NCBI GenBank assembly: GCA_015662175.1
Contig: DQUR01000086.1
Location: 1-5,787 of the forward strand
Reading direction: 5' to 3'
From: Thermococcus paralvinellae
GTDB lineage: Archaea > Methanobacteriota_B > Thermococci > Thermococcales > Thermococcaceae
Length of the DNA: 5,787 bases
The translations under genes and the position numbers were made by a program. Below the pieces are notes generated by a model, which did not search any database, was not told the DNA's origin, and saw nothing but the letters and a program-made list of their open reading frames with translations. Below, one piece after another: positions 1-5,787 of this stretch; position 1 is the stretch's first letter; each line of letters starts with the position of its first letter.

Positions 1-1
1 A

Positions 2-436
2 ATAGTTGAAGAGGTTCGCTGGGAGCTTGATCTTAGGGGATACGACCATGTCAGGATTTTTCTTAGCGGTGGACTTGATGAAGAAAGCATTAAAGAGCTC
101 GTAGATGTTGCCGATGCATTTGGAGTTGGTGGCTCAATAGCCTCAGCAAAACCCGTTGATTTCTCCCTTGACATAGTGGAAGTGGAGGGAAAACCAATAA
201 CCAAGCGCGGGAAGTTGAGCGGAAGGAAACAGGTTTATAGATGTGAAAACGGACACTATCATAGAGTTCCGGCTGAGAAAAAGCTTGAACGCTGCTCGAT
301 ATGTGGAAAAAAGATGGAGCCACTATTGAAGCCACTTATCAAAGATGGTGAGATAGTCGCGGAATTACCCAGAGCAAAGAAAATAAGGGAATATGTTTTG
401 GAACAGGCCGAGAAATTCAACCTTAGCTTGGAATGA
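2..436 (+). CDS. pncB: Nicotinate phosphoribosyltransferase, C-terminal part (5' end outside window)
   Basis: The frame is open from the left edge to TGA at 434-436, giving 144 visible residues; the start lies outside the window. The enzyme joins nicotinate to PRPP to make nicotinate mononucleotide, the salvage step of NAD synthesis in the cytosol. Visible support: a phosphate-binding type motif VRIFLSGGLDEE at visible residues 17-28, then GVGGSIASAKPVDFSLDIV at 41-59, both typical of the barrel end of the NAPRTase/quinolinate phosphoribosyltransferase fold. After this comes a metal-ribbon-like tail with Cys81, His85/His87, Cys98 and Cys101 (RCENGHYH ... RCSICGK), as seen in archaeal NAPRTases. 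It ends 25 bp from the convergent ferredoxin gene, so it is not in that operon. The family call is fairly firm. Quinolinate phosphoribosyltransferase is less likely because of the Cys-rich tail and the KRGKLSGRKQVYRC segment. Confidence 0.85.
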   Translation: MVEEVRWELDLRGYDHVRIFLSGGLDEESIKELVDVADAFGVGGSIASAKPVDFSLDIVEVEGKPITKRGKLSGRKQVYRCENGHYHRVPAEKKLERCSICGKKMEPLLKPLIKDGEIVAELPRAKKIREYVLEQAEKFNLSLE

Positions 437-450
437 GCTTTAACAAATAT

Positions 451-461
451 AAAGAAGAAAA
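451..461 (-). terminator. T-rich archaeal-type terminator after the ferredoxin gene
   Basis: Directly after the ferredoxin stop, the minus strand reads TTTTCTTCTTT, followed by TATATTTG. Archaeal RNA polymerase stops at such T-rich tracts without needing a hairpin, and none is visible here. The tract lies in the 25-bp gap between two convergent genes, where leftward transcription of the Fe-S operon would be expected to end. No matching T-tract follows the rightward gene. Confidence 0.45.
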
Positions 462-1048
<587 letters not shown>

Positions 1049-1053
1049 TTTCT

Positions 1054-1059
1054 TCACCT
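1054..1059 (-). promoter_or_regulatory. Shine-Dalgarno site that sets the MIP18 start
   Basis: AGGTGA on the minus strand, 5 bases before ATG 1048. It overlaps the TAG stop of the PP-loop gene (1060-1058), which points to translational coupling. Confidence 0.65.
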
Positions 1060-1843
1060 AAACTTCCTTCTTGGATAACAAATTTAAACCTTTTGGGTTA
1101 TTTTTAGCCAATATCCCGAATATGAGTTTCTTTGCAATGTCTTTGTCTATTGCCCCCGCTCTTAACTCCCTTAAAACCCGTTGAATTGCAAATTTCTTTA
1201 AAATTGGTGATTGATGGGCTGCTGATTTCCAGAGTGAGCATCCAAACTCAAAGGAATACTCTCCCGCGATGTCTATCGTTTCCCTCTTATCAAGGGCAAG
1301 AAAAGCTGGGAGGTTTAACTTAACCACATCCCCTTGCAAGTATATTGAAATGCTTCCCACACTTAGCAGATCTCCTGAGGCCACTATTTTAATCCCTTTT
1401 CTCATTGCATAGTCCTTAACTGCATCCATTATCATTGAGTGGCATTTACCACAGATCGGAGCACCTTTCTCAATTTGTTCACTTATTATTTCCATATAAT
1501 TTGGGATCTCAACAAAAACAGCACCGTAGGATTGAGCATTCCAAAGAATAGATTCCTCCATTTGGGGTAGTTCCACCATAACTGGAATGACTTCAAAGCC
1601 TGCCCACCTGAGAATTTTCAGTGTTGCGGTGCTGTCGCTACCAGCAGAGAACGCAACTACCACCTTTTCGTCAATGGGTGCCCTATTAAATCCTTTGCCA
1701 AAAAGTCTGTACTCAACCAGTGCCTTTAATCTCCTATAGCTCTGCTTACTGATCTCCTCCCTAACTTTCTCAAGGGCTTCAAGGGACTGCAACAGTCTGT
1801 ATCTTTTTATGAAATCATCCCCAACCACTTTAAGCAAAGTCAC
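1058..1843 (-). CDS. PP-loop superfamily ATPase with three candidate Fe-S cysteines
   Basis: An N-type ATP pyrophosphatase. Such enzymes adenylate a substrate before adding sulfur or nitrogen, often on tRNA. Numbered from GTG 1843 (261 residues), the segment VVVAFSAGSDSTATLKILRW (61-80) carries the PP-loop as SAGSDS (66-71), against the usual SGGxDS. Cys131-x2-Cys134 (GAPICGKCHSMIMDAV) and Cys202 (EFGCSLWKSAAH) are the only cysteines. Their spacing recalls TtuA/TtcA thiolases, where three Cys hold a [4Fe-4S] cluster with one open iron. The IVASGDLLSVGS segment (153-164) fits the substrate side of the fold. Unlike TtuA there are no Zn-finger CxxC pairs at either end; a helical, basic N-terminal region of about 58 residues replaces them. 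The start is uncertain: GTG 1843 gives a GTGA overlap with the upstream stop, TTG 1849 and GTG 1846 are alternatives, and GTG 1828 has the best upstream GGTGGTGA. The substrate is unknown. Confidence 0.8.
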   Translation of the reverse strand: MTLLKVVGDDFIKRYRLLQSLEALEKVREEISKQSYRRLKALVEYRLFGKGFNRAPIDEKVVVAFSAGSDSTATLKILRWAGFEVIPVMVELPQMEESILWNAQSYGAVFVEIPNYMEIISEQIEKGAPICGKCHSMIMDAVKDYAMRKGIKIVASGDLLSVGSISIYLQGDVVKLNLPAFLALDKRETIDIAGEYSFEFGCSLWKSAAHQSPILKKFAIQRVLRELRAGAIDKDIAKKLIFGILAKNNPKGLNLLSKKEV

Positions 1844-2649
1844 CACCAAATTCTGTTACCCTTAACCTTGATGTATCCTAAGCTTTGCAGCTCTTTAAGG
1901 ATATCCTCAAGAGCTTCTTCATCAAAGTAAATGTTTATCTTTTCCCTTTTTCCCTCTATTGGGATAGGCTCCCTTTCAAGCAGGGCTTCAATGAGCTCAT
2001 TTTTCTTATTTTTCTGCTTAACTAACTCAAGAATAATCTCTGCCAAAACTGATTTTGCCACGCCCACAAACATTGCATCAACCAAGGATTCCTCAGTCGC
2101 ATATTCCTCGGCGATTTCAAGAGCTTCCTGAATTAGATTTTTTTCAACCTCAAGGACTTCAACATAATACTTCTTCACGAAAGCGAATTCAGTTATGAGC
2201 TTTGCGTCTAGCTTTTCTTCGAGCTCATCCAAAAATTCCTCAACTTCATCTATTTGGAATCTTAACTCAATGATCAAATCATCGAGCTTAGGTTTTTTCA
2301 TAAGCTTCAGCTTTTCTTCCCCAACGACATATCCGCCTTCAATCAGCGCGGATAAAACTACGAGCCTGTTTATGTCAACTTCGTCGAACAATTCATTAAT
2401 TCCCTTCTCTTCTCCAACTTGCCACTTTTCCATGAGCCTCTCAAAAACCCGCTGAATCTCTCCAAGTTTTTCATCGATCACATCGAAATCTTCACTTTTT
2501 GCAACTAATTCAGAGTATTTTCCCTTGATCATGATGAAGTGCTCAATTTCCCATTCGAGCTCCTCTTTTGTTTTGTTCATAATTCCAGCCTTACTAAACT
2601 CCTTTGATAGTTCAATCATGTCTCTCTTACTCAAAACTTCAAATCTCAT
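1840..2649 (-). CDS. Uncharacterised Glu/Lys-rich helical protein with possible C-terminal winged helix
   Basis: I do not recognise this 269-residue protein. It has no Cys and no signal peptide or membrane segment, so it should be cytosolic. It is very rich in Glu, Lys and Leu and appears almost wholly helical, with likely coiled-coil stretches around residues 29-75 and 120-150 (DEVEEFLDELEEKL type repeats). The last 30 residues (DILKELQSLGYIKVKGNRIW) look like the recognition helix and wing of a winged-helix domain, which would allow nucleic-acid or protein binding; this is inference from pattern only. I chose ATG 2649 because a TATA box lies about 34 bp upstream and a weak GGGGAT stands 4 bases before it; the longer TTG start at 2667 has neither. 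It is first in the operon and its TGA overlaps the PP-loop gene start, so it may be a partner or regulator of that enzyme. Confidence 0.75.
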   Translation of the reverse strand: MRFEVLSKRDMIELSKEFSKAGIMNKTKEELEWEIEHFIMIKGKYSELVAKSEDFDVIDEKLGEIQRVFERLMEKWQVGEEKGINELFDEVDINRLVVLSALIEGGYVVGEEKLKLMKKPKLDDLIIELRFQIDEVEEFLDELEEKLDAKLITEFAFVKKYYVEVLEVEKNLIQEALEIAEEYATEESLVDAMFVGVAKSVLAEIILELVKQKNKKNELIEALLEREPIPIEGKREKINIYFDEEALEDILKELQSLGYIKVKGNRIWW

Positions 2650-2678
2650 TTTTATCCCCAAAGACAATTAAAAGGATA

Positions 2679-2692
2679 GGTTATAAAGTTTC
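2679..2692 (-). promoter_or_regulatory. TATA box and BRE of the PP-loop/MIP18/ferredoxin operon
   Basis: The minus strand reads GAAA followed by CTTTATAACC (2688-2679), a good archaeal TATA box with a purine-rich element before it. A transcript start about 25 bp downstream would fall near 2659, leaving a leader of about 10 bases that carries GGGGAT before ATG 2649. The box sits next to the stop of the preceding gene, so the two transcripts are at least partly independent. Confidence 0.65.
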
Positions 2693-3088
2693 TCAATCCT
2701 TCTCAATAAGGGATAAAAGAAGAACCTTCAGCGGTTTGTTTCTCAAAAGCTTTACTGTTTCTTCAATTTCTTCTTTAACATCTTTATCCCTGTTAAGATA
2801 CAGGTAGAGAGCATATGCCATGAGCTTAGGATGTCCTTCATTAGCCTCCTCTATAGCTTTTGCTAATCTTGGATTTGCGAGGAGGTTGTCGGCAATGTGA
2901 TGGAGTTTCTCTTCATCCCCTTTTTCCAGGGCTTTTTTCAGGGGAAGGTAAAACTCATTTAGGACAATACGGGCGTTCTTCTCCCTTCTGCTCAAATAGT
3001 CCATGGGACTCTCAAGGGATCCCCGCTGTGTGGATTTCCATAAAGCATAGGCTAGGGGAAAAACAATGAGGACAAATGCAATAATCAC
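2693..3088 (-). CDS. Uncharacterised protein with N-terminal membrane anchor
   Basis: No recognised family. The 131-residue protein starts with a single hydrophobic segment (residues 1-17, IIAFVLIVFPLAYALW) followed by Lys/Arg-containing residues, so it is probably anchored in the membrane with a cytosolic tail by the positive-inside rule. The tail is helical and charged (EKNARIVLNEFYLPLKKALE, then DEEKLHHIADNLLANPRLAKAIEEA), with a helix-turn-helix rhythm that recalls TPR-like repeats without a clear match. The start is GTG 3088, one base after the TAA of the previous gene. No ribosome site is visible, so translation probably depends on coupling to that gene. The next in-frame ATG (residue 29) would remove the whole membrane segment. 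It is probably a functional partner of the small membrane protein before it. Confidence 0.7.
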   Translation of the reverse strand: MIIAFVLIVFPLAYALWKSTQRGSLESPMDYLSRREKNARIVLNEFYLPLKKALEKGDEEKLHHIADNLLANPRLAKAIEEANEGHPKLMAYALYLYLNRDKDVKEEIEETVKLLRNKPLKVLLLSLIEKD

Positions 3089-3089
3089 G

Positions 3090-3341
3090 TTATGGAACTA
3101 AGGATAGAGAAACCCCCAGTGCATAGCGATTTTTGATGTAAATGAGAAGCATCAAACCAACCATGGCCCACAATGCGAGAAATATCAGGTAGTATTCTGA
3201 ATAATCTCTTCTCTTCTCCCAGAGCTGGTATTTATAGGCAGCCCCAGTCTCCTCAAGCAATTCAAGCCTCTTTTCAACTAACTCGATCTCTGCCTCTAGC
3301 CTCTTTATCCTCTTTTCTATTTCTTTAAGAACTTCCTTCAT
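3090..3341 (-). CDS. Small coiled-coil membrane protein, uncharacterised
   Basis: I do not recognise this 83-residue protein. Residues 1-32 form a strongly charged heptad-like helix (LKEIEKRIKRLEAEIELVEK), a probable coiled coil. After a short polar linker comes one hydrophobic segment at about 51-69 (YLIFLALWAMVGLMLLIYI), flanked by KNR, and a short tail. It is likely a single-pass membrane protein with a cytosolic coiled coil that could dimerise or bind a partner. The start is ATG 3341: the TATA box centred near 3366 predicts transcription from about 3341, so the longer GTG start at 3350 would not be in the mRNA. No Shine-Dalgarno site is seen, consistent with leaderless translation. It forms a two-gene unit with the anchored protein that begins one base after its stop. 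Confidence 0.7.
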   Translation of the reverse strand: MKEVLKEIEKRIKRLEAEIELVEKRLELLEETGAAYKYQLWEKRRDYSEYYLIFLALWAMVGLMLLIYIKNRYALGVSLSLVP

Positions 3342-3352
3342 ACCAACCACAT

Positions 3353-3546
3353 TTAACGCTCCATTATAAAACGGATAATTTTTCGATCATTTAACAATAA
3401 TATTGAAGTTCTCTTTCCGCCCTCAGCCTTTTCCATCTTACCAACAAGGAGTAAGTGCCTCCCGTGAGCTTCAACAATCCCAACTGGCAAGGGTTAAGGT
3501 ATCCATTTTCTTTTCTGGTATCATCAAACTCGTCCCACCAATTTAC
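3353..3546 (-). pseudogene. Possible frameshifted remnant of a small gene (tentative)
   Basis: This stretch has no intact gene, yet two of its minus-strand frames read like protein. One frame (open to TAA 3393-3391) gives NWWDEFDDTRKENGYLNP from 3543 but has no ATG, GTG or TTG before it; the codon just before is GTA. A second frame, entered at TTG 3490-3488 and ending at TAA 3355-3353, gives LPVG then IVEAHGRHLLLVGKM, EKAEGGKRTSILLLN and a short tail. A one-base change near 3490 would join them into a protein of about 60 residues. A fusion with the third frame (ATG 3525, MIPEKKMDTLTLA) would also be possible. The tail of the second frame runs into the promoter of the next gene, so its true end is probably earlier. 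I cannot name the family. Alternatives are a short functional gene starting at TTG 3490, a sequencing error, or chance. Confidence 0.35.
3361..3374 (-). promoter_or_regulatory. TATA box for the small membrane-protein pair
   Basis: The minus strand reads CCGTTTTATAATGG, with the core TTTATAAT at 3370-3363. Its centre is about 25 bases from the A of ATG 3341, the normal archaeal TATA-to-start distance, so the transcript should begin at or within a base or two of the start codon. Confidence 0.6.
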
Positions 3547-4679
3547 ATTATTGACAGAACTTCTTCATAGGTCTTTTCAATTCGCCCTACAACTTTATCC
3601 CAGGAATATTTTTCTTCCACAGCCTTTCTACCATTGTTTCCAAGCCACTCTCTAAGATCATCATCAAGGAGAAGCTTTTCGATTGCATTTCTCAGCTCAA
3701 GTTCATTACCCGGGGAGACCAAGAGGCCACTTTCACTCTCCCTTATGATTTCGGGGATTCCACCGACATTTGTCGCAACAACAGGCAATCCAGATGCCAT
3801 GGCCTCTAAGATTACGATTCCAAATGCCTCCGCTGTTATGGAGGGGAGAACAAACACATCCGCCATTCCAAAAATCCTTGGCAGGGTTGCACTTTCAACG
3901 TATCCCATGAATTTAACCCTATCCTCTATCCCCAAGAACTTTGCCTGTGCCTTTAGGAATGGAAGAATCTCTCCAGAGCCGACCATGATTAAGGTCGCAT
4001 CTTCAATTTTAGAGAAAGCATTTAAAAGAACATGGGGCCCTTTCCGATAGCTCATCCTACTCACATATAGCACTACCTTCCCCTCAATTCCAAATTGAGC
4101 CTTAAGTTCTTCCTTGTTCCAGTTGGGAGTGAAAAGTTTGTCATCAACCCCGTTAGGAATAACTTCTACTGGGGTATCTGTGAAATGTTCTATAAAGGCT
4201 CTGGCTGCTTTGCTGACTGCAATTATTTTGTGAAGATACCTAAGGTATTTACTGAATACTGGAAACGTTAATCCCAGGGCTTCCCAGAGCTTCGATTCAT
4301 GAGCAAAGGATATGCTGTGAGTTGTGAGTACTGTTGCCTTGTTCATGTTTCTTCCAGCTTTTGCGGCTTTTAAAGCTAAGGGCGTAAATGCATGATGAGA
4401 GTGTATAACATCAAAGGCTTTGAGGAATCCATTGAGTTCTTTTGTTGATTTTAAGCTATATGAAACATTTACCTCGATTATTGGACTCACAACTCCGGGA
4501 ATTTTTATTATGTCGATTCCTTTCTCCCCCAATTCCTTTTCTTTTCCGGTTTTTCTGTTATTGGTTACAATTGCCACATCATGGCCCCTCTCCTTAAGCT
4601 TTAATGCCAGATGGTGCATATGACTTGCAACACCGCCGATTTTTGGGTAATACCAGTCACTGACGAGGGCTATCCTCAT
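3543..4679 (-). CDS. GT4 family glycosyltransferase (GT-B fold)
   Basis: A 378-residue retaining glycosyltransferase that would move a sugar from a nucleotide-sugar donor to a lipid or glycan acceptor at the cytosolic membrane face. The N-terminal half starts with IALVSDWYYPKIGGVASHMH, giving the glycine loop at residues 15-16, then HSHHAF (93-98) and the hinge PNGVD (175-179). The C-terminal donor domain has VLYVSRMSYRKG with Arg208 and Lys213 for the phosphates, then AEAFGIVILEAMASGLPVV carrying the E-x7-E pair Glu284 and Glu292. The pattern resembles PimA/PimB-type mannosyltransferases, but the sugar and acceptor cannot be read from sequence. There is no membrane segment. I chose ATG 4679 because AGGTGGT lies 4 bases before it; GTG 4688 overlaps that site. 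It follows the UbiA gene by 43 bp without a convincing promoter, so the two are probably one operon and one pathway. Confidence 0.9.
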   Translation of the reverse strand: MRIALVSDWYYPKIGGVASHMHHLALKLKERGHDVAIVTNNRKTGKEKELGEKGIDIIKIPGVVSPIIEVNVSYSLKSTKELNGFLKAFDVIHSHHAFTPLALKAAKAGRNMNKATVLTTHSISFAHESKLWEALGLTFPVFSKYLRYLHKIIAVSKAARAFIEHFTDTPVEVIPNGVDDKLFTPNWNKEELKAQFGIEGKVVLYVSRMSYRKGPHVLLNAFSKIEDATLIMVGSGEILPFLKAQAKFLGIEDRVKFMGYVESATLPRIFGMADVFVLPSITAEAFGIVILEAMASGLPVVATNVGGIPEIIRESESGLLVSPGNELELRNAIEKLLLDDDLREWLGNNGRKAVEEKYSWDKVVGRIEKTYEEVLSIM

Positions 4680-4683
4680 CTTT

Positions 4684-4690
4684 ACCACCT
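4684..4690 (-). promoter_or_regulatory. Shine-Dalgarno site that sets the glycosyltransferase start
   Basis: AGGTGGT on the minus strand, four bases before ATG 4679. The alternative GTG at 4688 lies within the site, which rules against the form with three extra residues. Confidence 0.65.
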
Positions 4691-4722
4691 ATTAGTGAGT
4701 ACAGAACAATTTAGGGTTCACA

Positions 4723-5517
4723 TCATGCACCCAACCATGCCCTTAGAGCATGCAGGAGCAATAGGAAAACAACAACTGCATCAAGGGCTCTATAATTAAT
4801 CCTTGTTCCAGCAACCATGATTCCAAAGACTCCGAGTGTGATGTTTAAGGTCATCAGGAGGAGGGCTATTGCACTGCCCGAAAATATCATGACGAGCTTT
4901 TCAGACAGACTTTTACCGATTACAATTGGGGTTGTTCTCAAATTTGCCTTCAAGTCACTTTCGTAATCCTCGAGGTGGTTCCTCAGCTCCATTGAAAATG
5001 AATAAAACAACAATGCCAGACCTATTGCAATTTCATATTTCGTTAAAACCCCATCAAAATACGCTCCGTAGAAGAATGGCATGACCCCAAAAAATATCCC
5101 GTGGGATAGGACATCAAGGACGGGTCGTGCTTTGAGCCTTGGAGGCACTGAGTACAATGTGGCCAACATAATCATCAAAACGTAGATTAAAAGCTCTTTA
5201 TGGCCAAGAAAAGTCGCGAAAAATATTCCCAGGGATGCAATTGCAATCGAGGACAGAACACCTGCCCCAAAGCTGAGCTCCCCACTGGCCACTGGATTTT
5301 TACTTCTCTTCCGAGGATTTATTAAGTCAGTATCCACATCAAAGCAATTGTTTATAGCAAAAGCATATCCAACATACAATATCAATGATATCAAAACCAA
5401 GACAGCGCCTTTAAAATCGGGATTATACCTAAGATTCATTGTTAAACCGAGCAACCCCATGCCTATGAAGGATTTGCCATCAAGTATTCTGGTGTTTTTT
5501 ATAATTGCCCGTAACAT
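4723..5517 (-). CDS. UbiA family polyprenyl transferase, integral membrane
   Basis: A 264-residue membrane enzyme of the UbiA superfamily, which transfers a prenyl group, or in DPPR-synthase-like members a ribose phosphate onto a polyprenyl phosphate. The first Asp-rich motif is AINNCFDVDTDLINPRKR (54-71): Asn56, Asp60 and Asp64 are kept, but Asn57 replaces the first Asp of NDxxDxxxD. The second motif is LEDYESDLKANLRTTP (182-197) with Asp184, Asp188 and Lys190. About seven to nine hydrophobic helices are visible (for example 37-55, 84-103, 108-123, 137-153, 161-177, 208-238, 245-258). Archaea need a UbiA enzyme, DGGGP synthase, for ether lipids, but the motif context NPRKRSKNPVASGEL looks nearer to the DPPR-synthase-like branch (inference). 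I chose ATG 5517: GGTGG lies 7 bases upstream and a TATA box 34 bp upstream. Longer readings pass through the promoter and into the divergent gene. Confidence 0.85.
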   Translation of the reverse strand: MLRAIIKNTRILDGKSFIGMGLLGLTMNLRYNPDFKGAVLVLISLILYVGYAFAINNCFDVDTDLINPRKRSKNPVASGELSFGAGVLSSIAIASLGIFFATFLGHKELLIYVLMIMLATLYSVPPRLKARPVLDVLSHGIFFGVMPFFYGAYFDGVLTKYEIAIGLALLFYSFSMELRNHLEDYESDLKANLRTTPIVIGKSLSEKLVMIFSGSAIALLLMTLNITLGVFGIMVAGTRINYRALDAVVVFLLLLHALRAWLGA

Positions 5518-5545
5518 ACTCCCACCACCGAACTCTTTTGAAAAA

Positions 5546-5555
5546 GGTTTATAAG
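5546..5555. promoter_or_regulatory. TATA element between divergent genes, possibly used both ways
   Basis: The plus strand reads GGTTTATAAG and the minus strand CTTATAAACC. Leftward, a transcript would start near 5526 and carry a short leader with GGTGG before the UbiA ATG 5517. Rightward, the same near-palindromic TTATAA core would start RNA near 5576, about 33 bases before ATG 5609. No other good TATA box for the rightward gene is visible, so sharing is plausible but unproven. The leftward use is the more certain. Confidence 0.55.
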
Positions 5556-5559
5556 TGTT

Positions 5560-5575
5560 TTCACCAAATTGTGAA
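5560..5575. promoter_or_regulatory. Inverted repeat, candidate operator
   Basis: TTCAC-N6-GTGAA is a perfect inverted repeat with 5-base arms and a 6-base spacer (CAAATT). It lies between the TATA element and the predicted rightward transcript start, and upstream of the leftward promoter. The arm spacing suits a dimeric winged-helix regulator, and such a gene begins 34 bp away. Binding here is inference. Confidence 0.35.
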
Positions 5576-5608
5576 TAGGTATGAATAAAAATCTTCATAG
5601 TGATTGGG

Positions 5609-5787
5609 ATGGAAGACATATTAACAGCCCTATCAAGTACCATTAAAAAATTTGAGCTCACAAGCTCGGAGATTAAGATATATTCTCTCCTCCTAAAAGA
5701 GCAGTTAACACCAAGACAGATAGCAAAAAAACTTGGATTATCTGAGAGAATTGTCAGGGAAAAGCTCAAGCACCTTCTTGAGCTCGG
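5609..5787 (+). CDS. Winged-helix transcription regulator, N-terminal part (cut by window end)
   Basis: Only the first 59 codons are present; the frame is open at the right edge. The visible part is a helix-turn-helix domain: FELTSSEIKIYSLLLKE (17-33), then LTPRQIAKKLGLSERIVREK (35-54) with the turn at KLGLSE, then LKHLLELG, the start of the wing. The pattern fits archaeal MarR/TrmB-like or ArsR-like wHTH repressors, which bind DNA as dimers; which branch cannot be told without the rest. The start is ATG 5609, with AGTGAT (5599-5604) four bases before it; GTG 5600 overlaps this site. It is divergent from the UbiA/glycosyltransferase pair with 91 bp between the starts, so control of itself and possibly of that pair is a reasonable inference. 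Confidence 0.8.
   Translation, partial: MEDILTALSSTIKKFELTSSEIKIYSLLLKEQLTPRQIAKKLGLSERIVREKLKHLLEL

Noticed and set aside
2195..2455. Ser-rich rightward reading frames opposite the helical-protein gene and elsewhere
   Set aside because: Ser/Phe-rich translations are the usual antisense of Glu/Lys-rich genes; no promoter or ribosome site supports them.
3391..3542. A tRNA or small structured RNA in the intergenic region
   Set aside because: I searched by eye for a cloverleaf and a CCA-adjacent acceptor stem and found none; protein-like frames explain the region better.
5583..5592. AATAAAAATC as a TATA box for the rightward regulator
   Set aside because: Transcription would begin about 25 bp later, beyond the ATG at 5609, which conflicts with the clear helix-turn-helix reading from that ATG.
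5581..5646. Short rightward frame from ATG 5581 (21 codons)
   Set aside because: It has no ribosome site, overlaps the better wHTH start in another frame, and the translation is low-complexity with no recognisable pattern.
5518..5769. N-terminal extension of the UbiA protein by 84 residues
   Set aside because: The extension runs through the TATA box and antisense to the regulator gene, has no UbiA-like sequence, and ATG 5517 has a good GGTGG site and promoter.

Overview
The window looks like a piece of a hyperthermophilic archaeal chromosome, most probably Thermococcales (Thermococcus/Pyrococcus). The reasons are a small ferredoxin closely resembling the Thermococcus litoralis/Pyrococcus furiosus type, Shine-Dalgarno sites of the GGTGAT/AGGTGG kind, TATA boxes about 25 bp before predicted transcript starts, a Lys/Glu-rich proteome, and short overlapping or tightly packed genes. 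The family assignments come from motif recognition; no database search was run.

Layout. (1) Positions 2-436 (+) hold the C-terminal part of a nicotinate phosphoribosyltransferase with a zinc-ribbon tail. It converges on (2) a leftward four-gene cluster read from about 2649 down to 462: a Glu/Lys-rich helical protein of unknown function, a PP-loop ATPase with three well-placed cysteines, a MIP18/DUF59 iron-sulfur assembly protein, and a one-cluster ferredoxin. A clear TATA box lies at 2679-2688, the first three genes overlap or nearly touch, and a T-rich stretch follows the ferredoxin. The gene content suggests an Fe-S-dependent, sulfur-transfer-like ATPase packaged with its cluster supply and electron carrier. 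(3) Two small leftward membrane-protein genes (3341-3090 and 3088-2693) have their own TATA box and probably a leaderless mRNA. (4) The 200 bp between them and the next gene (3342-3542) contain no intact gene, but two reading frames with protein-like sequence suggest the remains of a small frameshifted gene. (5) A leftward pair follows: a UbiA-type polyprenyl transferase (5517-4723) and a GT4 glycosyltransferase (4679-3543), suggesting a membrane- or lipid-linked glycan function. (6) From 5609 rightward starts a truncated winged-helix regulator, divergent from the UbiA gene. The 91 bp between them hold one near-symmetric TATA element that could serve both directions, and a perfect 5-bp-arm inverted repeat that is a candidate operator.

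The points most worth following are the PP-loop/MIP18/ferredoxin cluster, the possible frameshifted small gene at 3353-3546, the leaderless small-membrane-protein operon, and the divergent promoter with its operator-like repeat. No rRNA, tRNA, CRISPR array, insertion sequence or replication origin was seen.
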